Shown here one piece after another: positions 24,286-33,025 of a stretch of 64,000 bases of DNA. Each line of letters opens with the position of its first letter. The stretch's first letter is position 1. A model generated the notes under the pieces. It was given only the letters and a program-made list of their open reading frames with translations, did no database searches and was not told where the DNA came from. Both the position numbers and the translations under genes were made by a program. The stretch is from Sphingobacteriales bacterium (lineage in GTDB: Bacteria; Bacteroidota; Bacteroidia; Chitinophagales; Chitinophagaceae), in assembly GCA_004144175.1 (NCBI GenBank), contig SEFT01000015.1, positions 1 through 64,000 of the forward strand, in the 5' to 3' direction.

Positions 24286-25245
24286 TTATACCGCTAAAAG
24301 CAACCAATAAATCGGCAACCCCAAAGTAATATTGAGCGGAAAGGTAATCGCAAGCGCCATAGGTATATATAACCCTGGATCGGCCTTGGGCGCTATCTGC
24401 CGCATAGCAGCAGGTACGGCGATATAAGAGGCACTGGAAGCGAGTATGGTAAATAGCAGCTTGTTGCCCGGTGCCATATCCATATCATGAGTGACTGCGA
24501 GCGCCAACAGCCCATTCGCCGGCGGAAATACGAGCGCAAAAACCGCAGCATATACACCATTGGCCCTGAAGGACTGAAAGCGCCGTGCTGCTACCATACC
24601 CATCTCGAGCAGGAATATAGCTAGGAAGCCTTTGAAGATATCGGTAGTAAAAGGTTTGATACCCTCGGCCTGTTTTACATCGGCCACAAGCCCTATTACC
24701 AGGCTGCCCAGTATCATCAGCACCGATCCGTTGGTGAGGGACTCGCGCAGAAGGCTGCGTACACTATGGCGCTGGTCCATGTCTTTCGAGAATCTGCGCA
24801 TCAACATGACGCCAACCACTATGGCAGGCGCTTCCATCAGCGCCATTGCGGCTACCATGTGGCCGCCGTAAGGGATGCCCATATTGTCCAGAAAAGAAAT
24901 GGCAGTAACAAAAGTAACTGCACTCACCGAGCCATAGGCCGCAGCTATCGCCCCGGCATTCTCGATGCTGAATTTTCTTTTGAGGAAGAAGAATGTATAG
25001 ATGGGTACTACTACCGCAAAGGTAACTGCCAGCACCAGGGTAAGCGCTATTTCAGTACTCATCACACTATGCGAAAGCTCCTGGCCTCCTTTGAAGCCAA
25101 TAGAGAACAGCAGGTAAAGGGAAATGAACTTAGAGGTGGATGGCGGTATCTCAAGATCGCTTTTTACAAGACTGGCTATAATGCCTAGAAGAAAGAACAG
25201 AAGTGTAGGACTAGTAATATTACTGATCAGCAGATCGAATTGCAT
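24286..25245 (-). CDS. SbtA-like sodium-dependent bicarbonate transporter family protein (DUF897-type)
   Basis: A 319-residue integral membrane protein with about ten helices. The N-terminal part 'LLISNITSPTLLFFLLGIIASLVKSDLEIPP' (landmarks SPTLLFFLLG, SDLEIPP) and the 'KGG-E-L' stretch (SIGFKGGQELSHS) are typical for the SbtA family of high-affinity Na+/HCO3- symporters. In non-cyanobacteria the substrate is unproven. The first 12 residues act as the amphipathic start. The neighbour Sua5 is 45 bases upstream on the same strand. There is no SbtB-like gene adjacent. Its sequence is host-like and ordinary, unlike the neighbouring island genes. Confidence 0.82.
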   Translation of the reverse strand: MQFDLLISNITSPTLLFFLLGIIASLVKSDLEIPPSTSKFISLYLLFSIGFKGGQELSHSVMSTEIALTLVLAVTFAVVVPIYTFFFLKRKFSIENAGAIAAAYGSVSAVTFVTAISFLDNMGIPYGGHMVAAMALMEAPAIVVGVMLMRRFSKDMDQRHSVRSLLRESLTNGSVLMILGSLVIGLVADVKQAEGIKPFTTDIFKGFLAIFLLEMGMVAARRFQSFRANGVYAAVFALVFPPANGLLALAVTHDMDMAPGNKLLFTILASSASYIAVPAAMRQIAPKADPGLYIPMALAITFPLNITLGLPIYWLLLAV

Positions 25246-25290
25246 TGGAGTCTTTGTGTAAAAATGTTATTGTAAAAGTGTGAGAAAACA

Positions 25291-26262
25291 TCAAGCAGCT
25301 GTAGAAGCAGCCCGCCGCAGTCGATCATTAATGGCCTGGCCCAACCCTATGTCGGGTAGCAGCGCAGTAACGATAAAGTCGAGGTCCGCTTTATCAAGCT
25401 CATATAGATGCCTGTACAGGTTTTGTGCTGCTTCTTCCAGGCTGCCGGCGGGGCTCAGATTCATCGTCAATGCACCCTCCGGTGCACGGTAGGTATTGCT
25501 GAATGTGAGCACACCTACCTTACCACCCTTCAGCAGCTTTATGGTCCGCTCCATGTCATCGGTCAATATCATCTGAGTAAGGGGAGAATAGTGCTGTTTC
25601 ATCCTACCCGGGCTTGGCGAATTACCCTCGACCGCCAGCACTACATTGGGATGTACTTTTTTCAATTGCCCTATAGTAATTGCCCCTACCCTATGCACTT
25701 CGATTACATCATCCTTGACTCTAACTACCGTCGATTCTATACCAGATGTACATGGCCCGCCATCCAATACATAAGGTACGCTTCCGCCAAGCTGCTCCAG
25801 TACATGCCCGGCAGTGGTGGGGCTTAGCCTCATAAAGCGGTTTGCACTAGGCGCCACCAATGGGAAAGGGGACATTTTTAGCAGTTGTAGTGCCACCTCG
25901 TGGTTGGGTATCCTAATAGCTACGTCAGGCAGGCCATTAGTGATCAGATCGGGCACTACACTGGTCTTGGGTACAATCACGGTCAAGGGGCCGGGACTAA
26001 ACTTTTCCAGCAGCTTTATAGCCAGCGGTGACACTTCCGTTGAATGCTTCAACAACTGTTCGACAGACTCCACATGCAGGATCAGCGGGTTGTAGAACGG
26101 CCGCATCTTTACCTCAAAAATGGTAGTTATCGCGTTGATGCTATAAGCATTTCCGGCGAGTCCGTACACGGTTTCAGTTGGCATAGCAACAACGCCCCCG
26201 GTCAGCAGGATGCCCGCTGCCCTTTCTATATTGGTGCCAACTTCAGTTCTATACTTATGCAT
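25291..26262 (-). CDS. L-threonylcarbamoyladenylate synthase (Sua5/YwlC/YrdC family)
   Basis: A 323-residue enzyme that uses Thr, bicarbonate and ATP to form the intermediate for t6A37 modification of tRNA. The start at 26262 (MHKYRTEVGTNIERAAG) places the catalytic domain at the expected position; an earlier in-frame start at 26322 only adds linker. The Sua5 signature 'MPTETVYGLAGNAYS' and 'KMRPFYNPLILHV' (KxRPxxxP) are present, as is 'PSANRFMRLSPTTAGHVLEQLGG', landmark PSANRFMRLSPTTA. The C-terminal Sua5 domain is full length. t6A synthesis is essential in most bacteria, so this gene is unusual inside a mobile element. Confidence 0.88.
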   Translation of the reverse strand: MHKYRTEVGTNIERAAGILLTGGVVAMPTETVYGLAGNAYSINAITTIFEVKMRPFYNPLILHVESVEQLLKHSTEVSPLAIKLLEKFSPGPLTVIVPKTSVVPDLITNGLPDVAIRIPNHEVALQLLKMSPFPLVAPSANRFMRLSPTTAGHVLEQLGGSVPYVLDGGPCTSGIESTVVRVKDDVIEVHRVGAITIGQLKKVHPNVVLAVEGNSPSPGRMKQHYSPLTQMILTDDMERTIKLLKGGKVGVLTFSNTYRAPEGALTMNLSPAGSLEEAAQNLYRHLYELDKADLDFIVTALLPDIGLGQAINDRLRRAASTAA

Positions 26263-26294
26263 TATTATTTGATTGCGGTTATTGATTTTGTGAA

Positions 26295-26330
26295 AAGGCC
26301 GGATAGTGCGCCATAGCCCCATCCGGCCTT
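26295..26330 (-). terminator. Terminator after the 26338-26610 gene
   Basis: A 10-bp stem AAGGCCGGAT/ATCCGGCCTT (26295-26304 with 26321-26330) with a 16-base loop. On the minus strand it is followed by TTTTC, so it can end the transcript of the 90-residue protein gene. Confidence 0.55.
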
Positions 26331-26337
26331 ATTGCCC

Positions 26338-26610
26338 TTACATGTTTACATAGTCAGGCACAAATTCCAGCACCAGCTTAGCATGCATACCTACATGTTT
26401 GTACGCCCCTGCCTGTATCATATCTTTCAGCCTTCCCGATTCGCGCTCAATATCTTTTATCCTCTTTTCAGAATGTTTGATGTCTTCTTCCGACTGGTTT
26501 ACCACATCTATCTTAGAAAGATGGAAATCTGTTTTGACCTTTACAAGGTTGGCGAGCAAGGTCTGTGCCTCTTCTGCAGTGAACCTGCCATTTACAAGTG
26601 TAAATTCCAT
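26338..26610 (-). CDS. 90-residue coiled-coil protein
   Basis: A small soluble protein of unknown function with an 'EEDIKHSEKRIKDIERESGRL' coiled-coil-like middle (landmarks EEDIKHSEKRI and DIERESGRLK). It lies between the IDH gene and Sua5 on the same strand: 36 bases after the IDH stop. The gene is well spaced and has its own terminator downstream, so I call it real. The family is not known to me. Confidence 0.6.
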   Translation of the reverse strand: MEFTLVNGRFTAEEAQTLLANLVKVKTDFHLSKIDVVNQSEEDIKHSEKRIKDIERESGRLKDMIQAGAYKHVGMHAKLVLEFVPDYVNM

Positions 26611-26646
26611 ATTGTTTGTTTTGTGTTTTGCGTTTATTAAAGTTTG

Positions 26647-28137
26647 TTATTGTCCTTGTCCTGCGCTGAAAGCATCCTTACCATCCAGCATATACAGGTT
26701 TTCCGTTTTGATGATATCCAGCCTTCTGTTCAGTATGCGCTGCAGCAGATCTATTACCTCCTGGTAACTCACGCCCTGCCTTTGCTCCAGCATGAAGCGG
26801 CATCTCCAGTGGTCGGTACAGAAGGTTTCCGGGAAGCCGTTGGGCCATACTTTTACACCTCTGTTCGTTATCATTCTGAGCTTCATATTGGTATAGTTTA
26901 CCCGGTTCAGCTCTTCGGCAAGCTTTTCTGCATTGCGCTCTTTATAATGGAGGAATACATCCACTCCTATCAGTTCCTTGACTGCCGGTGTTTGAGGCGT
27001 CACTTTTACATTGAACTCACCAATGGCTTTTGAATAATCTACAGGATTCAGCGCTGACGGACGCTGGCCCAGCCTGGCGATAACTGCGTCGGCAAATTCC
27101 TGTGTCCCTAATCTTTCCTTTGATGTTCCTTCTTTGTAGATGTCGTAGGTATGCACACCGTCTTCCAGCGTTTTCAGCCATGCATTCTGAATTTTCTCTG
27201 CAACATCTGCCTGGCCTATATGCACCAGCATTTGTACTGCCCCCAGCAGCAGGCCCGATGGATTGGCTTTGTTTTGCCCTGCTATGCGTGGCGCCGATCC
27301 GTGTATGGCCTCAAACATTGCAAAGCCGTCGCCTATATTGGCGCTACCCGCAAGCCCTACCGAGCCGGTGATCTGCGCAGCCACATCGCTAAGTATATCG
27401 CCATAGAGGTTTGGCATCACGATCACATCAAACAGCTCCGGTGTATCTGCAAGCTTCGCTGCGCCTATATCGATGATCCAGTGTTCTTTCTCCAACTCCG
27501 GATACTCCTGTCCTACTTCATCAAATATTTTATGAAACAGGCCATCGGTCATTTTCATGATGTTATCTTTAGTAAAGCAGGTAACCTTCTTACGGCCATA
27601 AGCCCTTGCATACTCAAAGGCATAGCGAATGATCTTTTCCGTACCCGGCCTCGATATCAGCTTCAGGCATTGTACTACCTCATCTGTCTGCTGGTGCTCT
27701 ATACCTGCATACAGGTCTTCCTCATTCTCGCGGATGATGACCACATCCATTACCGGGTGCTTGGTTTGCACAAAGGGATGATAAGAGATACATGGACGCA
27801 CATTGGCAAAAAGCCCGAGCACTTTTCTGGTGGTTACATTGAGGCTTTTGAATCCTCCTCCCTGCGGAGTGGTAATGGGTGCTTTCAGGAACACCTTAGT
27901 TTTCCTGAGCGACTCCCAGGCTTCCTGCGCTATCCCTGCGGTATTGCCTTTCAGATACACCTGCTCACCTATTTCAATTTCCTCGATATCCAATGCTGCA
28001 CCTGCAGCGTCAAGGATGCGAAGTGTGGCTTGCATGATCTTAGGGCCTATGCCATCGCCGTAGGCTACTGTAATTGGGGTTGCCGTTGTCTTTGAGGTAG
28101 ATGCTTGCGTTGCTACCGTGTCGAGTGTTTGTTGCAT
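26647..28137 (-). CDS. icd: NADP-dependent isocitrate dehydrogenase
   Basis: A 496-residue TCA-cycle enzyme converting isocitrate to 2-oxoglutarate with CO2 and NADPH. The dimeric decarboxylating dehydrogenase fold is seen in 'PITVAYGDGIGPKIMQATLRIL', 'LRKTKVFLKAPITTPQGGGFKSLNVTTRK' (landmarks FLKAPITTPQGGG), 'DVVIIRENEEDLYAGIEHQQ' and 'VIVMPNLYGDILSDVAAQITG'. It belongs to the longer type with a C-terminal extension of about 140 residues (ends GKDAFSAGQGQ). The protein is complete. It stands alone on the minus strand with a terminator upstream at 28169-28195, which ends the ATP-grasp gene. Confidence 0.9.
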   Translation of the reverse strand: MQQTLDTVATQASTSKTTATPITVAYGDGIGPKIMQATLRILDAAGAALDIEEIEIGEQVYLKGNTAGIAQEAWESLRKTKVFLKAPITTPQGGGFKSLNVTTRKVLGLFANVRPCISYHPFVQTKHPVMDVVIIRENEEDLYAGIEHQQTDEVVQCLKLISRPGTEKIIRYAFEYARAYGRKKVTCFTKDNIMKMTDGLFHKIFDEVGQEYPELEKEHWIIDIGAAKLADTPELFDVIVMPNLYGDILSDVAAQITGSVGLAGSANIGDGFAMFEAIHGSAPRIAGQNKANPSGLLLGAVQMLVHIGQADVAEKIQNAWLKTLEDGVHTYDIYKEGTSKERLGTQEFADAVIARLGQRPSALNPVDYSKAIGEFNVKVTPQTPAVKELIGVDVFLHYKERNAEKLAEELNRVNYTNMKLRMITNRGVKVWPNGFPETFCTDHWRCRFMLEQRQGVSYQEVIDLLQRILNRRLDIIKTENLYMLDGKDAFSAGQGQ

Positions 28138-28168
28138 ATATATTTGTTATAGTTCGTTCTTAAATAAA

Positions 28169-28195
28169 AAAGGCGAAGTGTTACACTTCGCCTTT
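28169..28195 (-). terminator. Terminator after the PurK-like gene
   Basis: A 12-bp perfect stem AAAGGCGAAGTG/CACTTCGCCTTT with loop TTA. On the minus strand it is followed by an additional run of T (TTTTTATTT), so it ends the transcript from the PurK-like ATP-grasp gene. Confidence 0.85.
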
Positions 28196-28346
28196 GACTA
28201 CTTCTATCAATAATGATTCTTCAGCGAACCAATTTTCAACTAAGCCATATAAGCCTAAGGAATTAATTTGCTGCAACGTTCTGTGCAGCATTACAAGCAT
28301 CACGATCCATACATAAACACAATTCCTGCATTCAATCATTTTCGAA

Positions 28347-29474
28347 TTATAGTACGTGTACTGCATTTGCCTGTTGTGTTTTAGATGAAAGGATATGGCG
28401 TATCATTACTGCCCTCAGCAGGCGGGGCTCAAGCGGAGTATCCAGTACCCTGGCCCTCCTCGTCTTATTTAGGATACTGCCGGGCAAGCAAAATATCGAC
28501 CTGAGTGCCTGCGCTATGCAATCTCTTCTGGCGGCTTCGGGCTCTATCAGGTCAGAAGTAAGAGACTCCGGCGTTATAGGCGCTTCGTCCGGTATCAATC
28601 GAAGTAAACGCCTGGCTTTCCGCTCAAAGCCGGAACAGGGAGCATCTTCTTGCAAGGGATAGCCGGAAGCCAGTTTTACATCGTTTACAACTATCTTTTC
28701 GTGCTCCGTAACAAACATCTCGATGGCAAGAAAACCCGTAACATTTAAGTTGTTTACCACCTTTAGCGCAATCTGCCCGGCTTCCATGGCCTGTTCCGGT
28801 TCTATCGTATCAGGACATAACTTAAAGTCCATAAACACCTGCTCTTCGTCGAAAGCCATCCATAAAGGGCTATAACACTCAACAACCCCGGCTTCGTTGC
28901 GGGAGATAAGTACTGTAAATTCCTGCTTTACCGGTACCGGTGCCTCCAATATGTAATGACCATCTGTTATATGCGGCAGTTCATCAATATCCTGCACCAG
29001 ACATATGCCTTCACCATCTCTATCGTCATTCCTGTCACACCGTTTCAGATAAGATGGTAGCATTGCTGCGTAGTTGTGAATATCGTTTCTGCCCGAAACG
29101 CCGCGTGCATTGGCTACAGGCACCGACGCTTGCCCGAGTATCTTTTTTAGCAGGCATCTATTCCTGATAATGTCGATTACCTCGGGCTGCGGATATATAT
29201 TTACACCTTCTCTTCGTAGTTGGCGTAGCGCCATTGTGTCTGCGCTTATATCTTCAATGATGAGTACCGAGCAACTGCGGCCAAACGCTAAGAGCTCTTT
29301 CGCGCTCCCTGCGTCTCCGGTTACCAGGCAGCAGCCAGGCGGAAATGTCACGTCGGTGGCCTTACTCATAACCCGCACTGCATGGTTAAAATCAACAGCA
29401 TAAGAAACCAGCAACAGGTTGTTCTCCAGATTTTTTGTTACGATTCCTATACCGGACTTTTCCATTTTTATCAT
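28347..29474 (-). CDS. PurK-like ATP-grasp protein with degenerate active-site motifs
   Basis: A 375-residue ATP-grasp protein whose best resemblance is PurK (N5-carboxyaminoimidazole ribonucleotide synthase): 'YPQPEVIDIIRNRCLLKKIL' and 'VLISRNEAGVVECYSPLWM' (PurK SRN-x-x-G-x-V), plus 'NNLNVTGFLAIEMFVTEHEK'. However the ATP-binding glycine loop (normally GYDGKG) reads DRDGEG at 152-157, and the PurK motif near residues 264-281 (normally NE-x-APRPHNSGHHT) reads NDVKLASGYP with a loss of the HNSGH part. It is therefore a divergent paralogue that may bind another substrate. It is controlled from the operator shared with TetR: the -7 box TACTTTTG lies 10 bases upstream of the start. A terminator follows. 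Possible function is peptide or small-molecule ligation. Confidence 0.7.
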   Translation of the reverse strand: MIKMEKSGIGIVTKNLENNLLLVSYAVDFNHAVRVMSKATDVTFPPGCCLVTGDAGSAKELLAFGRSCSVLIIEDISADTMALRQLRREGVNIYPQPEVIDIIRNRCLLKKILGQASVPVANARGVSGRNDIHNYAAMLPSYLKRCDRNDDRDGEGICLVQDIDELPHITDGHYILEAPVPVKQEFTVLISRNEAGVVECYSPLWMAFDEEQVFMDFKLCPDTIEPEQAMEAGQIALKVVNNLNVTGFLAIEMFVTEHEKIVVNDVKLASGYPLQEDAPCSGFERKARRLLRLIPDEAPITPESLTSDLIEPEAARRDCIAQALRSIFCLPGSILNKTRRARVLDTPLEPRLLRAVMIRHILSSKTQQANAVHVL

Positions 29475-29484
29475 GCTTACAGCA

Positions 29485-29582
29485 CAAAAGTAATAAAACT
29501 ATTTTAAATGATAGCAATACTATCATAAATAATAGAATAAATATTTACTATGCTGGCAATTCCATCTTTGTCGTTATCTTTG
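29485..29582. promoter_or_regulatory. Divergent promoters and TetR-type operator between the PurK-like and TetR genes
   Basis: The 19-bp dyad ATGATAGCAATACTATCAT (29508-29526) has 7-bp perfect arms and a 5-base spacer. It sits between the -7 box of the PurK-like gene (TACTTTTG on the minus strand, 29485-29492) and that of tetR (TATCTTTG, 29575-29582). A near copy lies in front of the exporter operon at 34725-34743, so all three transcripts are probably under the same repressor. Confidence 0.72.
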
Positions 29583-29604
29583 CTATAGCACTGCTATTTT
29601 CCTG

Positions 29605-30306
29605 ATGGAGCTACAACTACAGATCAAAATGAACCCCGCACTATTCGTGAGGGACCCTGAGTCGACAGAACTGGGACGGAATATTATACGGGACGGTATC
29701 AAAATGATACACGAGATCGGTTTTGAAGATTTCACTTTTAAGAAACTGGCTAATCAGGTAGGGACAACCGAAGCCAGTATATACAGATACTTCGAGAACA
29801 AACACCGGCTGCTTACTTATATCACCACATGGTTCTGGACATGGCTGGAGTACCAGTTGATATTCCACACCAACAATATAAAAGAGCCGGCCGAGAAGAT
29901 AAATATCATTATAAAGCTGCTGACCTTCCAGGCGGCCGATCAATTTATACTAGAGCACATAGACAAGAACGTACTGCACCAAATTGTTATTTCGGAAGGC
30001 GATAAGTCGTACCTGACCAAACATGTGACCGAAGACAATAAGGCAATGCTATTTAAGCCATACAAAGACCTCTGTCACCGGATAGCAGAAGTATTCCTGG
30101 AGTATAAGCCGGGGTTTCCTTTCCCTCATTCGCTTGGTAGCACAGTTATCGAAACGGCGCATCACCAGTTATATTTTAAAGATCACTTACCACGCCTTAC
30201 CGACTTTGGCGGCGTAAAAAGCTCAAAGCCATTAGCCGACTTTCTGCACCACCTAATCTTTAGCGCGCTGGATAGCTTTAAGAAAGGAAAAGCTAAAGGG
30301 AGCTAA
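29605..30306 (+). CDS. TetR/AcrR-family transcriptional regulator
   Basis: A 233-residue repressor. The N-terminal HTH is 'FEDFTFKKLANQVGTTEASIYRYFENKHRLLTY' (landmarks KLANQVGTTEASIYRYFENK), starting about residue 38 after a short extra N-terminal stretch. The remainder is a ligand-binding domain with Trp-rich WFWTWLEYQ segments. It is divergent from the PurK-like gene, with the dyad operator between. Its stop overlaps that of the convergent TolC-like gene by 14 bases. It most likely represses itself, the PurK-like gene and the ABC exporter operon. Confidence 0.85.
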   Translation: MELQLQIKMNPALFVRDPESTELGRNIIRDGIKMIHEIGFEDFTFKKLANQVGTTEASIYRYFENKHRLLTYITTWFWTWLEYQLIFHTNNIKEPAEKINIIIKLLTFQAADQFILEHIDKNVLHQIVISEGDKSYLTKHVTEDNKAMLFKPYKDLCHRIAEVFLEYKPGFPFPHSLGSTVIETAHHQLYFKDHLPRLTDFGGVKSSKPLADFLHHLIFSALDSFKKGKAKGS

Positions 30307-31705
30307 GCTGCCCTGTGGCCCACAGTAAGCCTACATAGCTTTTGTTCCATTTTACTTTAAGCTCCTGCAGCTTTTGTGCAGCTTCGAGCACTTTGGTCTC
30401 GCGCGAATTGAGCAGGAACAAGCTGCTTTCACCCGTCTCGAAACGAAGCCGCTCGCCGCTAAGCAAGCGCAGATAGTTATTATATGCCTGCTCATATATC
30501 TCCACTTGCCGGCCCGTTCTTACTACGTCATTGTAGTAGCTTTTCACTTTATTTTCAAGCTGAAGCAATACCTGGTCCTGCGTAAGCCGCGCATCATTCA
30601 GCTTTAATGTTGCGGAGCGATAAGCCCCGCGTGCCTCACGCAAAAAAAGCGGTACAGACAGGTCGACACCGGCCTTGTAGTTGTTTTGCAGCAATGGCGT
30701 TTTCACCTCGTCCGGCACACCATACCCTTTGCCCAACAGGTTGGCATTAATGCTTAGCTTCGGAAAAATAGAAATGGCTTTTAAGCGGCGGTCAGTCTCC
30801 AGGATATCTATTTTGTAACCCACACTTCTGAGCTTCGGATGGTTTGACCTCGTCATCGCAAGCAACTCTTCGATGGCGGGCAACTGCTGCATATGCGCCA
30901 TTTCGATGGCGGCAGGTCTTATTTGTTCACTCCACACCAAAGGCTGATTGTTGTCGAGCCAGAGATAGTTAGATAGTTCCAGCCCTGCATTTAAGAATGA
31001 CATCCACGCATTGTCGTGCTGGTAGTAGAAGTTTTGCAACTGGGCCAGCACTTCCGTAGTATCTATTGCCGGGCGGGCACCCTGCTCATACTCCAGCCTC
31101 ACGAACTGCAACCGCTCCTCATTTACCTTTACAACAGCCGACATGATCTGCCAGGACTGGTATTCCCTCACCCAGTTCCAATAAGCGCTCAGTGCATCGT
31201 TGATCAGGTCATTGACGGTGAGTGCCCGCTCGGCCTCAGTTTGCTTTACAAAAGAACGGGCCGCAGTAAGCACAGCCCTGCGTTTATCAAAAATGATATT
31301 GGCAGCAGTAAGCTTTACGCCCACATAGCTGGTTTGCCCGAGTGTGGCTTCGGGAGATACGCGGTTACCTATTACTTCTTCGACGCCTGCTTTTATATCT
31401 ACCCCATACCAAGTGGGTATATTCACCTGCGGATTAAAGTAGCTGTAGTACAGCTTTCCATCAAAAGACTTTCTATCGAGGCCGGCATTGATCGATGGGT
31501 CGAAACTGCCGCGCGCCATCTGAAGCTCAGCGCCTGCACGGGCTACTTGTATATCTGCCTGCTTTACTACGGGGTGGTACTTCCTCACCAGGCCTACAAA
31601 TTCATCTTCGGTCAATACAAAAGACGAATCCTGCGCATGAACGCCCGAAACGAAAAACAGCAACAGACAGATCAGCCTATTTCTTTTGCTTAGCATCGTC
31701 TTCAT
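30293..31705 (-). CDS. TolC-family outer membrane efflux protein
   Basis: A 470-residue outer membrane channel protein with an N-terminal signal peptide 'MLSKRNRLICLLLFFVSGVHAQ'. The true start is at 31705 or 31696; both overlap the end of the HlyD gene (stop at 31677), so the ORFs are coupled. The rest is the long amphipathic helical pattern of the TolC family, with the repeat structure 'ALSAYWNWVREYQSWQIMSAVV' and 'YEQAYNNYLRLLSGERLRFETGESSLFLLNSRE' (landmark GERLRFETGESSLFLLNSRE). The family links inner membrane exporters to the outer membrane. It is the last gene of the ABC-HlyD-TolC operon. Confidence 0.86.
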   Translation of the reverse strand: MKTMLSKRNRLICLLLFFVSGVHAQDSSFVLTEDEFVGLVRKYHPVVKQADIQVARAGAELQMARGSFDPSINAGLDRKSFDGKLYYSYFNPQVNIPTWYGVDIKAGVEEVIGNRVSPEATLGQTSYVGVKLTAANIIFDKRRAVLTAARSFVKQTEAERALTVNDLINDALSAYWNWVREYQSWQIMSAVVKVNEERLQFVRLEYEQGARPAIDTTEVLAQLQNFYYQHDNAWMSFLNAGLELSNYLWLDNNQPLVWSEQIRPAAIEMAHMQQLPAIEELLAMTRSNHPKLRSVGYKIDILETDRRLKAISIFPKLSINANLLGKGYGVPDEVKTPLLQNNYKAGVDLSVPLFLREARGAYRSATLKLNDARLTQDQVLLQLENKVKSYYNDVVRTGRQVEIYEQAYNNYLRLLSGERLRFETGESSLFLLNSRETKVLEAAQKLQELKVKWNKSYVGLLWATGQLSSL

Positions 31706-33023
31706 TTTGTTTGTAATAGTCCGGTGGAAAGCCATTGATGTTCCTCCAGAGTTCATACCATATAGGCACATCTTTCAGTAGCGCAATGCCGGATGCACCC
31801 GTCCCCATTTTAAGGGCGGGTGGCCATGGCCTGTCATCCGCATCTTCGCCCACCAGCACCCTGAACTTTCCATTACTGCTCACCGTATTCTCCACTGCTA
31901 CGATGCGCCCCGAGAACGTACCATACGAAGCCTGTGGCCATCCGCTAAACACAATGGCCGGAAACCCGTCGAACATAAACCGTACCGTTTGCCCCCGGGA
32001 TACCAGCGGCAGGTCCAGCGGCCGTACGTATAGCTCTACTGCATGTGTAGCCTGTACCGGAACGATCTCCACCAGCTTTTCCCCTTCCTTCACCATCTCA
32101 TTGATACCGGCCTTAGTGGCCTTAACGATCTGGCCATCCTGCGGCGCCAGCAGGTAATACTGACCCGCTCTTATCGCGTAGTTGGCATATTGGTTCGTCA
32201 GTTTGGCGAGCTCTCCCTCACCTGAGGCAATATCACTCTTCGCTGACGCCCGCTCACTCTGTGCCTTAAAGGCTTTTTCTGCATACTCCTGTTCTACCTG
32301 GCTTAGCTCTATACGGGTATTCGTAAGGTCCGTTTTCGTGTTGGTAAACTTTATTTGCGCACTCACCTTCTTGGCCATCGACGACTGGTAAGACTGATTG
32401 CGCTGCTCCACCTGTACCATCGATGCCAGCCCGCTATCGCGCATGATGCGCTGCCTGCGGTACTGGTCTTCGGCTATTCTAAAATCATTCTCCGCTGCTA
32501 TCATCTCCATGCTGTCGCTCACTACCTTCAGTGCGAGCTGCCCTACCTTATTGCGCAGCTGTTCCAGCTTTAGGGTCTTTGCTTGCTCTATAGCGCTTAT
32601 TTGGGCAGTAGTAGCGGCTACCTTTTGGCTGTAAGACTCTATCGACATAGTCTTAGCGTCCATTTGCTGTTGTGTCCGGGCAAGCAGTTGCGGATCGAGG
32701 TAACTATCCTTAACCTCGGCCAGTTGGGCTATAGTGTCCCCTGCTTTTACGAAGTCGCCCTCCTTGACATGCCACTTAATGATGCGGCCTGCAATGATCG
32801 TATTGAGCTCCTGCGGGCGCTCCTCCTGCCTTAGTGTAGTGACCGACCCACGCGCCCTTATGTTCTGTGTCCAGGGCAGCATCAGTATGAGCAGCAGCGC
32901 CACCAGCACGCCCACCAGCCAATACCTTACCGCGCCTGATGTATTCACCTTGTACACATCGGTAAAAGACCTGAAGCTGCTCTTGGGGGCATATTGCTCC
33001 ACTGTTTTTCTTATCTCCAGCAT
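31677..33023 (-). CDS. HlyD-family membrane fusion protein
   Basis: A 448-residue periplasmic adaptor for a type I-like exporter. After a short cytoplasmic N terminus, one transmembrane helix (AVRYWLVGVLVALLLILMLP), then the biotinyl-lipoyl-like segment 'EGDFVKAGDTIAQL', a long coiled coil (100-280), the second half-lipoyl part 'LLAPQDGQIVKATKAGINEMVKEGEKLVEI' (landmark APQDGQIVKA), and beta-barrel domain. Overlaps the ABC gene by 2-base gap and the TolC gene by 20-29 bases. Operon membership is clear; the substrate is unknown. Confidence 0.87.
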   Translation of the reverse strand: MLEIRKTVEQYAPKSSFRSFTDVYKVNTSGAVRYWLVGVLVALLLILMLPWTQNIRARGSVTTLRQEERPQELNTIIAGRIIKWHVKEGDFVKAGDTIAQLAEVKDSYLDPQLLARTQQQMDAKTMSIESYSQKVAATTAQISAIEQAKTLKLEQLRNKVGQLALKVVSDSMEMIAAENDFRIAEDQYRRQRIMRDSGLASMVQVEQRNQSYQSSMAKKVSAQIKFTNTKTDLTNTRIELSQVEQEYAEKAFKAQSERASAKSDIASGEGELAKLTNQYANYAIRAGQYYLLAPQDGQIVKATKAGINEMVKEGEKLVEIVPVQATHAVELYVRPLDLPLVSRGQTVRFMFDGFPAIVFSGWPQASYGTFSGRIVAVENTVSSNGKFRVLVGEDADDRPWPPALKMGTGASGIALLKDVPIWYELWRNINGFPPDYYKQNEDDAKQKK

Positions 33024-33025
33024 AC

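Noticed and set aside
28181-28366. A 61-residue frame between the PurK-like and icd genes
   Set aside because: It overlaps the end of the PurK-like gene and stops inside the terminator stem. No conserved features are visible.
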